Part shown: positions 50,541 to 60,539 of the stretch, piece by piece | How positions within the stretch are numbered: position 1 is the first letter of the stretch | Layout of the letters: each line of letters opens with the position of its first letter | Assembly: GCF_013460135.1 (NCBI RefSeq) | Contig: NZ_CP038155.1 | Coordinates: 992,001 to 1,056,000, forward strand | Direction: 5' to 3' | Length of the DNA stretch: 64,000 nucleotides | DNA from: Arsenophonus endosymbiont of Aphis craccivora | GTDB lineage: Bacteria > Pseudomonadota > Gammaproteobacteria > Enterobacterales > Enterobacteriaceae | Program-made: the position numbers and the translations under genes | Notes under the pieces: generated by a model | Told to the model about the DNA's origin: nothing | Database searches by the model: none | The model's input: the letters and a program-made list of their open reading frames with translations, nothing else

Positions 50541-51263
50541 CCTTTCATCTGCTGTAGCTGGCGATGATTGATGGTTAGTAAATTTGTTTACTAAGTATTG
50601 TCCTTGCTGAATATTAATTACTGGCAATCGACTTGTTTTAGTAAAATATTCATACGCGGGTTGCTGTTGTCGCCAGAAGGTATAGTAACGTGAATTACGA
50701 TGGCGATTCATATTGTTAGAAGTCATTTTAAATGGATATATATTGACTTGTATTTCATATTGACCATTTTGTAATGCATTTTCCACATAACGATAGATTT
50801 CATTTATATAGCTATCAGTCATCGCGTAGCAGTCAATTGATTTACAGCCACCATGTACCATCAAACAAGCGCCAGTATAGCCATGAGCCTGGTCGTATTT
50901 ATTGGGACAACCTAAATTACAAGCGCGATAATATTTGCTATCAGGTTTTAATTGTGAGCGTGTGATGCGATAAAACCCTTCTGTACTCTTTAAGTCACCT
51001 TCTCTTTTCTTAGGTCCTAATCCACCAGAGAAATTACATATTGGATAACTTTTAAATAGTGAAAATAAGCCTTTTTCATTTTTAGTATAGAGTTCTAGCA
51101 CTCTTTCTTCTTTGAAAATTTGAATAAATATTGAATTATTTAAATATTTTTTGCCGTTATTACTGCTATCTGATGGGTAATATAGCTTTGTCGCTGAGTA
51201 GCTATTATTGATAAAAAATGACAGAGAAAAGATCCCTATGCTAATAAAAAAAGAGAGTTTCAT
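50526..51263 (-). CDS. yafK: YafK (DpaA)-like L,D-transpeptidase-fold protein, 3' end fused to IS repeat
   Basis: YkuD-domain periplasmic protein; E. coli YafK (DpaA/LdtF) detaches Lpp from peptidoglycan. Matching segments are IFIQIFKEERVLELY, CNFSGGLGPKKREGDLKSTEGFYRI, QLKPDSKYY, YDQAHGYTG, and the catalytic HGGCKSIDCYAMT. Start at ATG 51263 gives a signal peptide (KLSFFISIGIFSLSFFINNSYSA); an upstream ATG at 51308 is less likely. The last four codons, GFVE, and the TAA come from the terminal repeat of IS copy G; about the last ten native residues may be lost. The domain itself is complete, so function may survive. Confidence 0.85.
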   Translation of the reverse strand: MKLSFFISIGIFSLSFFINNSYSATKLYYPSDSSNNGKKYLNNSIFIQIFKEERVLELYTKNEKGLFSLFKSYPICNFSGGLGPKKREGDLKSTEGFYRITRSQLKPDSKYYRACNLGCPNKYDQAHGYTGACLMVHGGCKSIDCYAMTDSYINEIYRYVENALQNGQYEIQVNIYPFKMTSNNMNRHRNSRYYTFWRQQQPAYEYFTKTSRLPVINIQQGQYLVNKFTNHQSSPATADERGFVE

Positions 51264-51343
51264 AAGCTTCCATATAAAAGTGATGTATTGTACAAAAAAA
51301 ATACACAAATATTAATCATATATTTGTATTGTAGTTTTTTATA

Positions 51344-52398
51344 GGCTTTGTTGAATAAATCAGAATTAGCCGACAGGATGGCTCCCTCTGCTACACCTGT
51401 TATCCGATCCTGACGCTGTGTGGCATACCCAACAACGTCATACGGTTCAGCGCTTTGACCATCGCCATTGCTTCACCTACCTGAGCCTCATAGTCACGCA
51501 GGCTCAGATGGCCACCCAGCAAAGTTTTTATGCGGAACATCGCTGTTTCTGCCACTGAACGCCGGTGATAACCCACTTTCTTTTTCCACATATCATTACT
51601 CCTGCTCAGACGCTGATTCGCCACCGCATGGTTACGTTCATGGTACTTGTCCGGCCAGTATTTCGCTCCGCTTCGCGGCGGGATAAGGGGCCTGATTTTC
51701 TTTCTTAGCAACGCGTCGTGGCAGTAACAGGCGTCATAAGCACCGTCTGCTAACACTTCCCTGATTTTCCGGTGGGTTTGGTTAATCAGGCCCGGCAGTG
51801 CCTGCGCATCTGTCGTTCCGCTGAGCGATAAGTCGGCACAGATAATCTCATGAGTCACACTGTCTGCTGCCAGATGAAGCTTGCGCCACACTCTTCGTCT
51901 GTCAGCCCCATGCTGCCTGACTTTCCATTCACCTTCGCCAAAGACCTTCAGACCGGTACTGTCGATGACCAGATGCGAGATTTCACCACGCGTTGGCGTT
52001 TTTATGCTGATGTTGACGCTCTTTGCTCGTCTGCTGACCAGCGAGTAGTCCGGACAGCACAGCGGCAAAGACATGAGTTTAAAAATCGAATCAACGAAGC
52101 CCTGTAATGCCCGGAGCGACAGGTTAAACACACGCTTCATCATCAGGACAGTGGTAACAGCCATATCGCTGTAGTAAAGCGGCCGGCCACGACCTTCAGG
52201 CGAAGAACTGTCAGTCCATCCAGCGATGGCCGACTCATCAAGCCAGACCGTCAGGGAACCGCGTTGTCTGAGTGCCTTGTTGTACGCGGGCCAGTTGGTA
52301 ATTTTAAACTTTTGCTTTGCCATGGGGACCTGATGTTGAAACGAATTTAGCGATCAGCTCCGCCAATCACCTAAAAGTTCGATTTATTCAACAAAGCC
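51344..52398 (-). mobile_element. IS903-like element, copy H, with target duplication
   Basis: Complete copy upstream of yafK. The 9-bp duplication TTTTTTATA (51335-51343 and 52399-52407) is exact. It may separate yafK from its promoter. Confidence 0.97.
51400..52323 (-). CDS. IS903-group transposase (copy H)
   Basis: 307-aa transposase, DDE triad intact; private change S191L two residues before D193; S274 variant. Confidence 0.95.
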   Translation of the reverse strand: MAKQKFKITNWPAYNKALRQRGSLTVWLDESAIAGWTDSSSPEGRGRPLYYSDMAVTTVLMMKRVFNLSLRALQGFVDSIFKLMSLPLCCPDYSLVSRRAKSVNISIKTPTRGEISHLVIDSTGLKVFGEGEWKVRQHGADRRRVWRKLHLAADSVTHEIICADLSLSGTTDAQALPGLINQTHRKIREVLADGAYDACYCHDALLRKKIRPLIPPRSGAKYWPDKYHERNHAVANQRLSRSNDMWKKKVGYHRRSVAETAMFRIKTLLGGHLSLRDYEAQVGEAMAMVKALNRMTLLGMPHSVRIG

Positions 52399-52407
52399 TT
52401 TTTTATA

Positions 52408-52753
52408 TTAAAAATTAATAATTTTGTCTCCTGTCATTTTTGTCTTATTTTGGCAAAAATACTGACATTCTTCGAAAAAAATGATTTATAAGATCGTTTT
52501 TTGCGAAGTGTGCTCAATATATTAAACAATTTATTCTTATGTGCTTGAACTAAATCACTTGTTCTATCAGACAGAAAGCGAGGGAACTGATAAAATCATC
52601 TGCGTTAAAATAATAGGTAAATTGTAATTAATTAGTTTATATTCATTAGCTGGCTTGTTTCAATTATTCAACAGCCTTTTGATTATTGGTTGCTATCTGA
52701 TTTCATTTGCAATCGTTAGCTTAGGGTTTAACTGATAAACTTGTGCAATTCTT
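52408..52753. other. Region upstream of the nqr operon
   Basis: About 350 bp of AT-rich DNA. It should hold the nqr promoter. I see no gene or clear operator. Confidence 0.4.
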
Positions 52754-54090
52754 ATGATTAAAATTAAAAAAGGACTCGACCTCCCGATTGCAGGAGTGAC
52801 CGCTCAAGTAGTAGAGGATGGCCCTGTTATTCATCATGTAGCAGTATTGGGTGAAGAGTATATAGGGATGCGTCCTTCAATGTTGGTGAAGGAATGTGAG
52901 CAAGTTAAAAAGGGGCAAATTCTTTTCGAAGATAAGAAAAATCCAGGCGTATTTTTCACCAGCCAGGCTTGTGGCACTATCATAAAAATCAATTGAGGTG
53001 AACGCCGAGTTCTTCAATCTATTGTTATTGAAATTAATGGCGATGAGCAAATCGTATTTAACCGCTATGATAATAATCAAATCGATACATTAACGTATCA
53101 ACAAGTAGAAGCTAACTTCCTTCAGTCAGGTTTGTGGACAGCATTGCGAACGCATCCTTTTAGCCATACTCCAGTGCCAGGTACTAGCCCAAAAGCAATT
53201 TTTGTTACTGCGATGGATACGCGTCCACTGGCGGCTGATCCCTTGTTGATTATTGCAGCGGAGGAAACGGCTTTCAATCAATAATTGTTTGAAAGTATTG
53301 ACTAAATTAACAGAAGGAAAAATTTATTTATGCCATGGAAACGGCAACTTAGTCAAGTTAACTTATAATGAAAAAATTATTTATAAGCAATTTATTGGAC
53401 CACATCCTGCAGGGTTAGTCGGTACCCATATCCATTTTCTAGAGCCGGTAAGTATAGAGAAAACTGTTTGGTATTTAAATTATCAAGATGTGATTGCGAT
53501 TGGTAAACTTTTTACAACGGGTCATCTTTATTCGGATCGCGTTATCTTAATTGCTGGGCATCAAGTTAAAAAACCACGTTTAGTTCGTACTTGTTTAGGC
53601 GCTGATCTCTATGAGTTAACTGATGGTGAAATAAAAATAGGCGAAAATAGGATTATTTCAAGGTCAATCTTGTGGGGCAATAAATGTGATGATACTCGGG
53701 GTGGGAAGATTCCATAATCAAGTTTCGGTATTGAGTGAAGGACGTGAAAAAGAGTTATTTGGATGGATTGCGCCTGGAATAAATAAGTTTACTATCACCC
53801 GTACAACACTTGGCCATTTCCTGAAAAATAAACAGTTTAATTTCACCACCACGACCAATGGTAGTGAACGTTCTATCGTTCCTATTGGTAATTATGAACG
53901 TATTATGCCACTTGATATTATGATCACTCATTTATTACGAGATCTGCTTGTTGGTGATTTAGCCAGCTCACAGCAACTTGGTTGTTTGGAAATGGATGAA
54001 GAAGATTTGGAGCTGTGCACCTATGTATGCCCAGCCAAATATGAGTATGGTCCTGTACTACGTGAGGTATTGGCCAGAATTGAGCAATAA
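52754..54090 (+). pseudogene. nqrA: Na+-NQR subunit A, stop plus frameshifts
   Basis: NqrA is the cytoplasmic quinone-binding subunit of the sodium-pumping NADH:quinone reductase. The N-terminus [15 protein letters not shown] and [13 protein letters not shown] is clear, then a TGA (52994-52996) stands where homologues have Arg in RGERRVLQS; the frame continues to about 53260. A shift then leads to [14 protein letters not shown] and [18 protein letters not shown], and another near 53690 to [21 protein letters not shown] and the normal C-terminus [10 protein letters not shown]. One stop and two frame changes. Confidence 0.94.
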
Positions 54091-54100
54091 GGTTAACTAC

Positions 54101-55342
54101 ATGGGCTTAAAAAATTTATTTGAAAAGTATGAACGTCATTTTGAACACGGTGGAAAACTAGAAAAATACTATGTGCTCTATGAGGCTGTGGCAACTATTT
54201 TTTATACTCCGGTAACCATCACACATGGGAGTTACCATGTTCGTGATAGTATTGACCTAAAACGAATGATGATTTTAGTCTGGCTGTCGGTTTTTCCAGC
54301 CATGTTTTGGGACATGTATAATGTCGGTGCACAAGCGATCCCAGCTCTTTATCAATTACATAGTGAAGCTGAGTTGCAAAAGATCCTTGTTTCTGATTGG
54401 CACTATATAGTTGCTCAATTTTTGGGCGCTTCATTAACACCAGAGAGGCAGGCTGGGTAAGTAAAATATTGCTTGGGTCGGTATATTTTTTACCTATCTA
54501 TATGGTTATTTTTTTGGTTGGTGGTTTTTGGGAAGTATTATTTTCGCTGCTCCGTGGTCATGAAATCAACGAAGGTTTTTTTGTCTCTTCTATTCTGTTT
54601 GCCCTGATTGTGCCGCCTACTATACCGCTTTGGCAGGCGGCATTAGGTATTACGTTTGGTATTGTTGTGGCGAAAGAAATTTTTGGTGGTACTGGGCGTA
54701 ATTTTTTAAATCCAGCATTAGCTGGGCGCGCATTTCTATTTTTTGCTTATCCTGCGCAAATTTCAGGTGATTTAGTTTGGACTGCGACAGATGGTTATTC
54801 TGGCGCTACGCCATTATCACAATGGGCTAGGGGCGGAGATCATGCACTAATAAATAATTTGACACATCAGCCTGTTACCTGGATGGATGCTTTTTTGGGC
54901 AATATTCCAGGCTCAATTGGTGAAGTTTCAACATTAATGATCTTAATCGGTGGAGAATTGATTATTTTTTGCCGAATAGCTTCATGGCGTATCGTTGCCG
55001 GTGTACTGATAGGCATGATGGTAATGTCTTATCTATTTAATGTTATTGGATCAACGACTAATCCTTTATTTGCGATGCCTTGGTTACTGGCATTTGGTAC
55101 TAGGCGGTTTTGCTTTTGGCATGATGTTTATGGCGACTGATACCGTTTCGGCTTCTTTTACCAACAAAGGTAAATGGGCATACGGAATATTGATCGGTGT
55201 AATGTGTGTTCTCATCAGAGTCATTAATCCTGCTTATCCGGAAGGGATGATGTTGGCAATTTTGTTTGCTAACTTATTTGCGCCTCTGTTTGATTATCTG
55301 GTAGTTCAGGCAAATATTAAACGGAGAAAAGCCCGTGGCTAA
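54101..55342 (+). pseudogene. nqrB: Na+-NQR subunit B, frameshifted twice
   Basis: NqrB is a membrane subunit with covalent FMN and riboflavin. From ATG 54101 it reads GLKNLFEKYERHFEHGGKLE; a shift near 54425-54450 separates [12 protein letters not shown] from [39 protein letters not shown] and the [12 protein letters not shown] flavinylation site are readable. A second shift near 55080-55105 precedes [20 protein letters not shown] and the C-terminus. The first break lies between the N-terminal domain and the remaining membrane helices. Confidence 0.93.
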
Positions 55343-56130
55343 CAATAAAATAAAAAATCCAAAAGATAGCAGCGGCAGAACATTTCTTGTGGTATTTATT
55401 CTGTGTTTAGTGTGTTCAGTAGTTGTATCTGGTGCAGCGGTAGGTTTGAAATCTAAACAGCAAGCGCAAATATTATTAGATAAGCAACGTAATATTCTTG
55501 ATGTTGCTGGTTTACTCAAACCAAAAATGTCAGCTGAAGAGATACAATCTCTTTATAATACTCGTATGAGCGCTAAGATTTTGGATTTCAACACAACTGA
55601 AATATCAAATAGTAATGGCAACTTCGATCTTAATAGTCAGCTACGTAATGATGAAACCCGAATTGCATTATCTCCTGAACAGGATGTTGCTAAGATCCGT
55701 TATAGAGCCAACTCGGCAGAAATTTATTTAGTCAACGATGATAATGGAAAAACCATCGCACTGGTTACCGGTTTATGGTTCTGGTTTATGGTCGGTAATG
55801 TATGCTTTTATCGCTGTTGATATAGATGGAACGACATCACGAGGTATAACTTATTATTCTCATGGTGAAACGCCAGGTCTAGGTGGAGAGGTAGATAATT
55901 TACAATGGTGCGCCCAATGGATTGGTAAAAAACTTTATAATCAACAAGGGAAACCGGCGATAAAAATTGTGCGTGGTGGAGCATTAGATGGTCCCTCTAG
56001 TATCGATGGCCTATCAGGGGCAACACTGACATCAAACGGTATCCAGAATATGTTTGATTTCTGGTTGGGTAATAATGGTTTTGGCCCATTTCTGAATAAA
56101 GTACGCAAAGGAGAGTTAAATCATGGCTGA
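55335..56130 (+). pseudogene. nqrC: Na+-NQR subunit C, frameshifted
   Basis: NqrC carries covalent FMN in the periplasm. The N-terminal part has the membrane anchor (FLVVFILCLVCSVVVSGAAVG) and continues to [13 protein letters not shown]; one shift near 55755-55790 moves the rest to another frame with [23 protein letters not shown] and the flavinylation motif [12 protein letters not shown]. The start overlaps nqrB by 8 bp, and the end overlaps nqrD by 8 bp, the usual compact operon. Confidence 0.92.
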
Positions 56131-56759
56131 TAGTAAAGAGATTAAACTCGTGCTAATTGGACCTTTATTGGATAACAATCCTATTACATTGCAAGTTCTA
56201 GGTGTTTGTTCGGCTTTGGCGGTAACGACTAAATTAGAAACCGCCCTTGTGATGGCCATTGCTGTGACTTTAGTCACTGGTTTTTCTAGTTTTTTTATCT
56301 CATTGATCCGTCATTATATTCCTAATAGTGTGCGAATTATTGCTCAAATGACAATCATAGCTTCTGTAGTTATCGTTGTAGATCAAAGCCTGCGCGCTTA
56401 CGCTTATGAAGTTTCTAAGCAACTTCCAGTATTTGTCGGTTTAATTATTACTAATTGTATCGTCATGGGACGTGCTGAAGCTTATGCAATGAAATCACCA
56501 CCAATTGAAAGTTTTATGGATGGTATTGGTAATTGTTTGTGATATGGTGCTATTTTAATTTTAGTTGGTTTTCTAAGAGAACTATTTGGTTCAGGTAAAC
56601 TATTCGGTATTACTATTCTGCAATCGGTTCAGAATGGTGGTTTGTATCAGCCAAATGGCTTGTTCCTGCTTGCACCAAGCGCGTTTTTCATCATAAGTAT
56701 GTTGATTTGGGGACTGGGGACTGCGCACATTGAAACCTTCACAGGTTGAAAAGGAGTAA
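56123..56759 (+). pseudogene. nqrD: Na+-NQR subunit D, stop and frameshift
   Basis: Membrane subunit. [21 protein letters not shown] and [19 protein letters not shown] are typical. TGA at 56540-56542 interrupts the GIGNGLGYGAILI region: the Gly codon before YGAIL is TGA, one G-to-T change from GGA. Later the C-terminus is shifted: [12 protein letters not shown] is readable in another frame near 56722-56757, ending at a TAA just before nqrE. Confidence 0.92.
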
Positions 56760-56767
56760 CTGACGCA

Positions 56768-57363
56768 ATGGAACATTATATCAGCTTGTTTGTTCGAGCT
56801 GTGTTTATTGAAAACATGGCTCTTGCCTTTTTTCTGGGGATGTGTACATTTTTGGCGGTTTCTAAAAATGTCAAAACAGCCTTTGGAGTAGGAATTGCAG
56901 TTACTGTTGTTCTGGGTATTTCAGTACCTGCGAATAATTTAGTTTATAATTTCATTCTACGTGATGGTGCCCTGATAGAAGGCGTTGATTTAATTTTTTA
57001 AACTTCATTACTTTTATCGGTGTAATTGCGGCATTAGTACAAATTCTAGAAATGATTTTGGATCGTTATTTTCCCGTCCTTTATAACGCATTAGGTATTT
57101 TTCTACCACTAATAACCGTTAATTGTGCGATTTTTGGTGGTGTCTCGTTTATGGCTCAGCGCGAATATCATTTTAGTGAATCTATTGTTTATGGATTTGG
57201 TTCAGGATTGGGATGGATGCTGGCCATTGTTTTAGTGGCATCTATTCGTGAGAAAATGAAATATGCAGATATCCCATCGGGTTTAAAAGGTGTAGGGATC
57301 ACCTTTGTCACTACTGGTTTGATGGCATTGGGTTTTATGTCTTTTTCCGGTGTACAGTTATAA
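56768..57363 (+). pseudogene. nqrE: Na+-NQR subunit E, frameshift in a T-run
   Basis: Membrane subunit. [24 protein letters not shown] and [25 protein letters not shown] are followed by TAA at 56999-57001. Adding one T to the run at 56993-56998 restores [19 protein letters not shown] and the rest to FMSFSGVQL. This is the only lesion, so it could be a homopolymer sequencing error. Confidence 0.9.
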
Positions 57364-57378
57364 GGGTGAAAATAATTC

Positions 57379-58606
57379 ATGGATATTATTATTCTTGGTG
57401 TAGCAATGTTTACCATAATTGTGTTAATTCTAACGGCAATGATTTTATTTGCCAAATCTAAGTTAGTAAACACAGGGGATGTAAAAATTGAAGTTAATGG
57501 TGACCCTGAAAAGAGTTTTGCTGCGCCAGCAGGTGACAAGCTATTAAATATGTTGTCCAGTCAGGGAATTTTTGTTTCATCTGCCTGTGGTGGCGGTGGT
57601 TCTTGTGGCCAATGTCGGGTGACAATCAAGCATGGTGGCGGTGATATCCTGCCGACTGAACTTGCCCATATTAATAAGCGTGAAGCTAGAGCTGGATGTC
57701 GTTTGGCTTGCCAGGTTAATGTAAAACATGATCTAGCAATCGAATTACCTGAGGAAATTTTTGGTGTAAAAAACTGGGCATGTGAAGTTATTTCGAATGA
57801 AAATAAAGCGACTTTCATTAAAGAATTAAAATTGAAAATTCCAGCAGGAGAAGTTGTCCCATTTCGGGCAGGTGGCTTTATTCAGTTCGAATGTCCTCCA
57901 CATAAAGTTTCTTATGCTGATTTTGATGTATCTGATGAGTATCGTGAAGATTGGGATAAATTCAATTTATTTCGTTATCTTTCTGAAGTAAAACAGCAGA
58001 CAGTAAGAGTTTATTCGATGGCAAATTATCCAGAAGAGCATGGGATAATCATGCTAAATGTCAGGATAGCAACACCTCCGCCGAAAGCTGCCGATTTACC
58101 TCCGGGTATTATGTCTTCATACATTTGGTCATTAACACCAGGCAACAAAGTCACTATTTCTGGGCCATTTGGTGAATTTTTTGCTAAAGAAACCAATGCG
58201 GAAATGATTTTTATTGGTGGTGGTGCGGGTATGGCACCAATGAGGTCACATATTTTTGATCAATGAAAGCGTTTAAAATCTAAACGAAAAATCAGCTTTT
58301 GGTATGGGGCCTCGTTCAAAACGTGAATTATTTTATGTTGAAGATTTTGATCAATTAGCTGCTGCTAATGAAAATTTTACCTGGCATGTTGCGCTATCAG
58401 ATGCAATACCTGAAGATAACTGGCAAGGGTATACTGGTTTTATTCATAACGTTTTATATGAAAACTATTTGAAAGATCACCCAGCGCCAGAGGATTGTGA
58501 GTTTTATATGTGTGGTCCTCCTGTGATGAACGCCGCAGTTATTAAGATGCTTAAAGATTTAGGTGTTGAAGATGAAAATATTTTATTAGATGATTTTGGT
58601 GGTTGA
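57379..58606 (+). pseudogene. nqrF: Na+-NQR subunit F, stop and frameshift
   Basis: NADH-oxidising subunit with an N-terminal helix, 2Fe-2S domain ([12 protein letters not shown]), and FAD/NADH modules ([33 protein letters not shown]). After HIFDQ a TGA (58264-58266) interrupts the usual [16 protein letters not shown]; then a one-base shift near 58305-58315 leads to [18 protein letters not shown] and the NADH-binding [10 protein letters not shown] and DDFGG terminus. Two lesions near the NADH-binding domain. Confidence 0.93.
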
Positions 58607-58685
58607 TTGTTTGATTGTTTCCGGTATTTTAACTTTTTGTGTCATCATTGAGTTAATATGGACTTAATATGCTTAAAAAAATTTT

Positions 58686-59717
58686 ATGCTAAAAAATAAA
58701 TTATTCAATTTGATTATTACCTTATCTACTATTTTCATGCTTTGTGGTTGTTTTGAGACAGAGCAAAAGAGTATTCAAGGGCAAACGATGGGAACTTACT
58801 ATGTTGTTAAGTATGTTAGTGAATCATCTCATCCTTTTTGGGAAATATTGCGTGACGATATTGATAGCCGTTTAGAAGAAGTTAACTATCAAATGTCAAC
58901 TTACCGCCCTAAATCTGAATTAAGCCAATTTAATCAATTTCAACATGTAAATACGCCATTTCCTGTTTCGTTAGCCATGATGACAGTGATTAAAGAAGCA
59001 ATTCATATTAATAAATTAACCAATGGTGCGCTCGATATTACTATCGGACCATTGGTTAATTTATGGGGATTTGGCCCGGAAGGAAGGATAACCAAAGCAC
59101 CACCGGAAGAGACGCTGCAGTTGCGCCGGCAATGGATTGGTATTGATAAACTTGCGATTAGAGGTAATAGCCTGATAAAAAAAATACCTCAGCTCTATAT
59201 AGATCTGTCAGCTATCGCTAAGGGTTACGGCGTTGATGTTATAGCAGAATATTTAGAGTCACAAAATATTGATAATTATATGGTCGACATTGGTGGTGAA
59301 GTCCGCACCAAAGGCCATAACGGTAAAGGTGTAGCGTGGCGTATTGCGATTGAAAAACCTTCGGATAAAGGGCTAGAACAGTCGGTACAAGAAATTATTG
59401 AACCTGGAAATATGTCAGTTGCTACCTCTGGTGACTATCGTAATTATTTTGAACAAGATGGAGTTTATTATTCACATACTATTGATCCGAAGACCGGTAG
59501 ACCGATTATTCATAATTTGATTTCTATTACTGTTATCGCCCCGACTTGCATGATGGCAGATGGTTTATCTACTGGTCTAAATGTGTTGGGGGCTGAAAAA
59601 GGAATGGAGTTAGCTGAACGTTTAAATTTACCGGTTTTCATGGTCGTTACGACTAAGAAAGGTTTCGAAGAACGTTATAGTTCAGCATTTAAACCTTATT
59701 TAGTAAAAAAAATGTAG
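58686..59717 (+). CDS. apbE: FAD:protein FMN transferase ApbE
   Basis: Lipoprotein that covalently attaches FMN to Thr/Ser of NqrB and NqrC (and RnfG/D). 343 aa with lipobox LCGC (Cys22), then KSIQGQTMGTYYVVKY, the family start of the mature domain, DIGGEVRTKG and the HTIDPKTGRPI motif. It lies 79 bp after nqrF as in other nqr operons. It is intact although all its Nqr targets here are broken; another substrate elsewhere (for example Rnf) could explain retention. Confidence 0.95.
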   Translation: MLKNKLFNLIITLSTIFMLCGCFETEQKSIQGQTMGTYYVVKYVSESSHPFWEILRDDIDSRLEEVNYQMSTYRPKSELSQFNQFQHVNTPFPVSLAMMTVIKEAIHINKLTNGALDITIGPLVNLWGFGPEGRITKAPPEETLQLRRQWIGIDKLAIRGNSLIKKIPQLYIDLSAIAKGYGVDVIAEYLESQNIDNYMVDIGGEVRTKGHNGKGVAWRIAIEKPSDKGLEQSVQEIIEPGNMSVATSGDYRNYFEQDGVYYSHTIDPKTGRPIIHNLISITVIAPTCMMADGLSTGLNVLGAEKGMELAERLNLPVFMVVTTKKGFEERYSSAFKPYLVKKM

Positions 59718-59727
59718 AGGAGTCATT

Positions 59728-59955
59728 ATGTTAAAAATATTTATCGCTACTTTGGTTTTTTTCCTGCTTGCTTTTATTGCTATGTCACTTGGCTATATTA
59801 TTAAACGCAAGCAACTTCAAGGAAGTTGTGGTGGATTAAGTAATATAGGCATTGAAAAAGTTTGTGATTGCCCGGAGCCATGTGAGCTTCGCAAGAAACG
59901 TATAGCAATGGAAAAGCGTCAAAAGCATCAGCAGATTAACAACCGTATTATTTAA
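59728..59955 (+). CDS. nqrM: Na+-NQR maturation protein NqrM
   Basis: 75-aa protein with one N-terminal membrane helix (FIATLVFFLLAFIAMSLGYI) and the cysteine motif GSCGGLSNIG...VCDCPEPC that is typical of NqrM, which is needed to deliver iron to the NqrD/E centre. It follows apbE by 10 bp with a GAGG ribosome-binding site. Intact, in contrast with the structural genes. Confidence 0.93.
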   Translation: MLKIFIATLVFFLLAFIAMSLGYIIKRKQLQGSCGGLSNIGIEKVCDCPEPCELRKKRIAMEKRQKHQQINNRII

Positions 59956-59960
59956 TAAAA

Positions 59961-59990
59961 AATCTCGTTATTAATACTAATAACGAGATT
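59961..59990. terminator. Terminator after the nqr-apbE-nqrM operon
   Basis: AATCTCGTTATTA (59961-59973) pairs perfectly with TAATAACGAGATT (59978-59990) around ATAC, with an A-run before and T-rich sequence after. It serves nqrM and the convergent GDPD gene. Confidence 0.8.
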
Positions 59991-60011
59991 ATTAATATTT
60001 TGATTTTTTTA

Positions 60012-60539
60012 TTATCTTATATCTTTAAAATATTTAGGTGAATCGACCATAACTTCATCTGCACCTAGTTCTTTAGCCAGTTTATAATCAGCTTCATCTT
60101 TTATGCCAAATAAAACGATATGTGCACCACCGCTGGCGCGGAAACATTTCATTGCTTCATGATCCCAAACTAAATCTGAGGATGAGCGAGCTTCACCAAG
60201 AGTATATTTTTCCACAACTTCTACTTTACGTCGCAGTTCCAGTCCATACCAGCGCTGAGTATTAACTTTTTTATCAATCACACAATGATGATTCATGGTA
60301 ATATTTGCTAGAATATCACGCGTTTCATCACGACTTTCAAAACGTTGTACATGATCAGATAAAGCATTCAAGAAAGCTTGGTTGGTGGAATAAAAGCGAG
60401 TACGTAGAAACGCTTTTTTTTCTTTTAACAATTTTTCAATTGCTTTTGCTTGTTCGTAAGGATCGGCATCGGGAGATTTTAGATCGATATAGAAATCGGT
60501 CGCTGGAAACTGTTGCAGTACTTGCTTCAAGGTCGGAAT
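60012..60539 (-). pseudogene. Glycerophosphodiester phosphodiesterase-family protein, 5' truncated by IS
   Basis: The remaining 175 codons carry the second half of a GDPD TIM barrel: DFYIDLKSPDAD (the E/D-containing strand), a middle region, and a C-terminal GGAHIVLFGIKDEADYKLAKELGADEVMVDSPKY, the typical end of the barrel. The N-terminal HRG and catalytic His motifs are missing because the gene starts at the IS boundary (codons IPTLKQVLQQ abut 60539). Which GDPD subfamily is uncertain. Confidence 0.82.

Noticed and set aside
49555-52398. IS copies G and H as a composite transposon carrying yafK
   Set aside because: Same orientation and 803 bp apart, but the outer flanks do not match, copy H has its own perfect duplication, and copy G lacks D193. 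Independent events fit better.
39606-57363. Programmed frameshifting at homopolymer breaks in dcuC, nqrE and the SgcJ-like gene
   Set aside because: No slippery heptamer with a downstream structure was recognised; single-base indels from decay or sequencing error are more likely.
46515-58606. Stop-codon reassignment as an explanation for many in-frame TAA and TGA codons
   Set aside because: Intact genes end normally at TAA, TGA or TAG, and most broken genes also carry frameshifts, so pseudogene decay is simpler.
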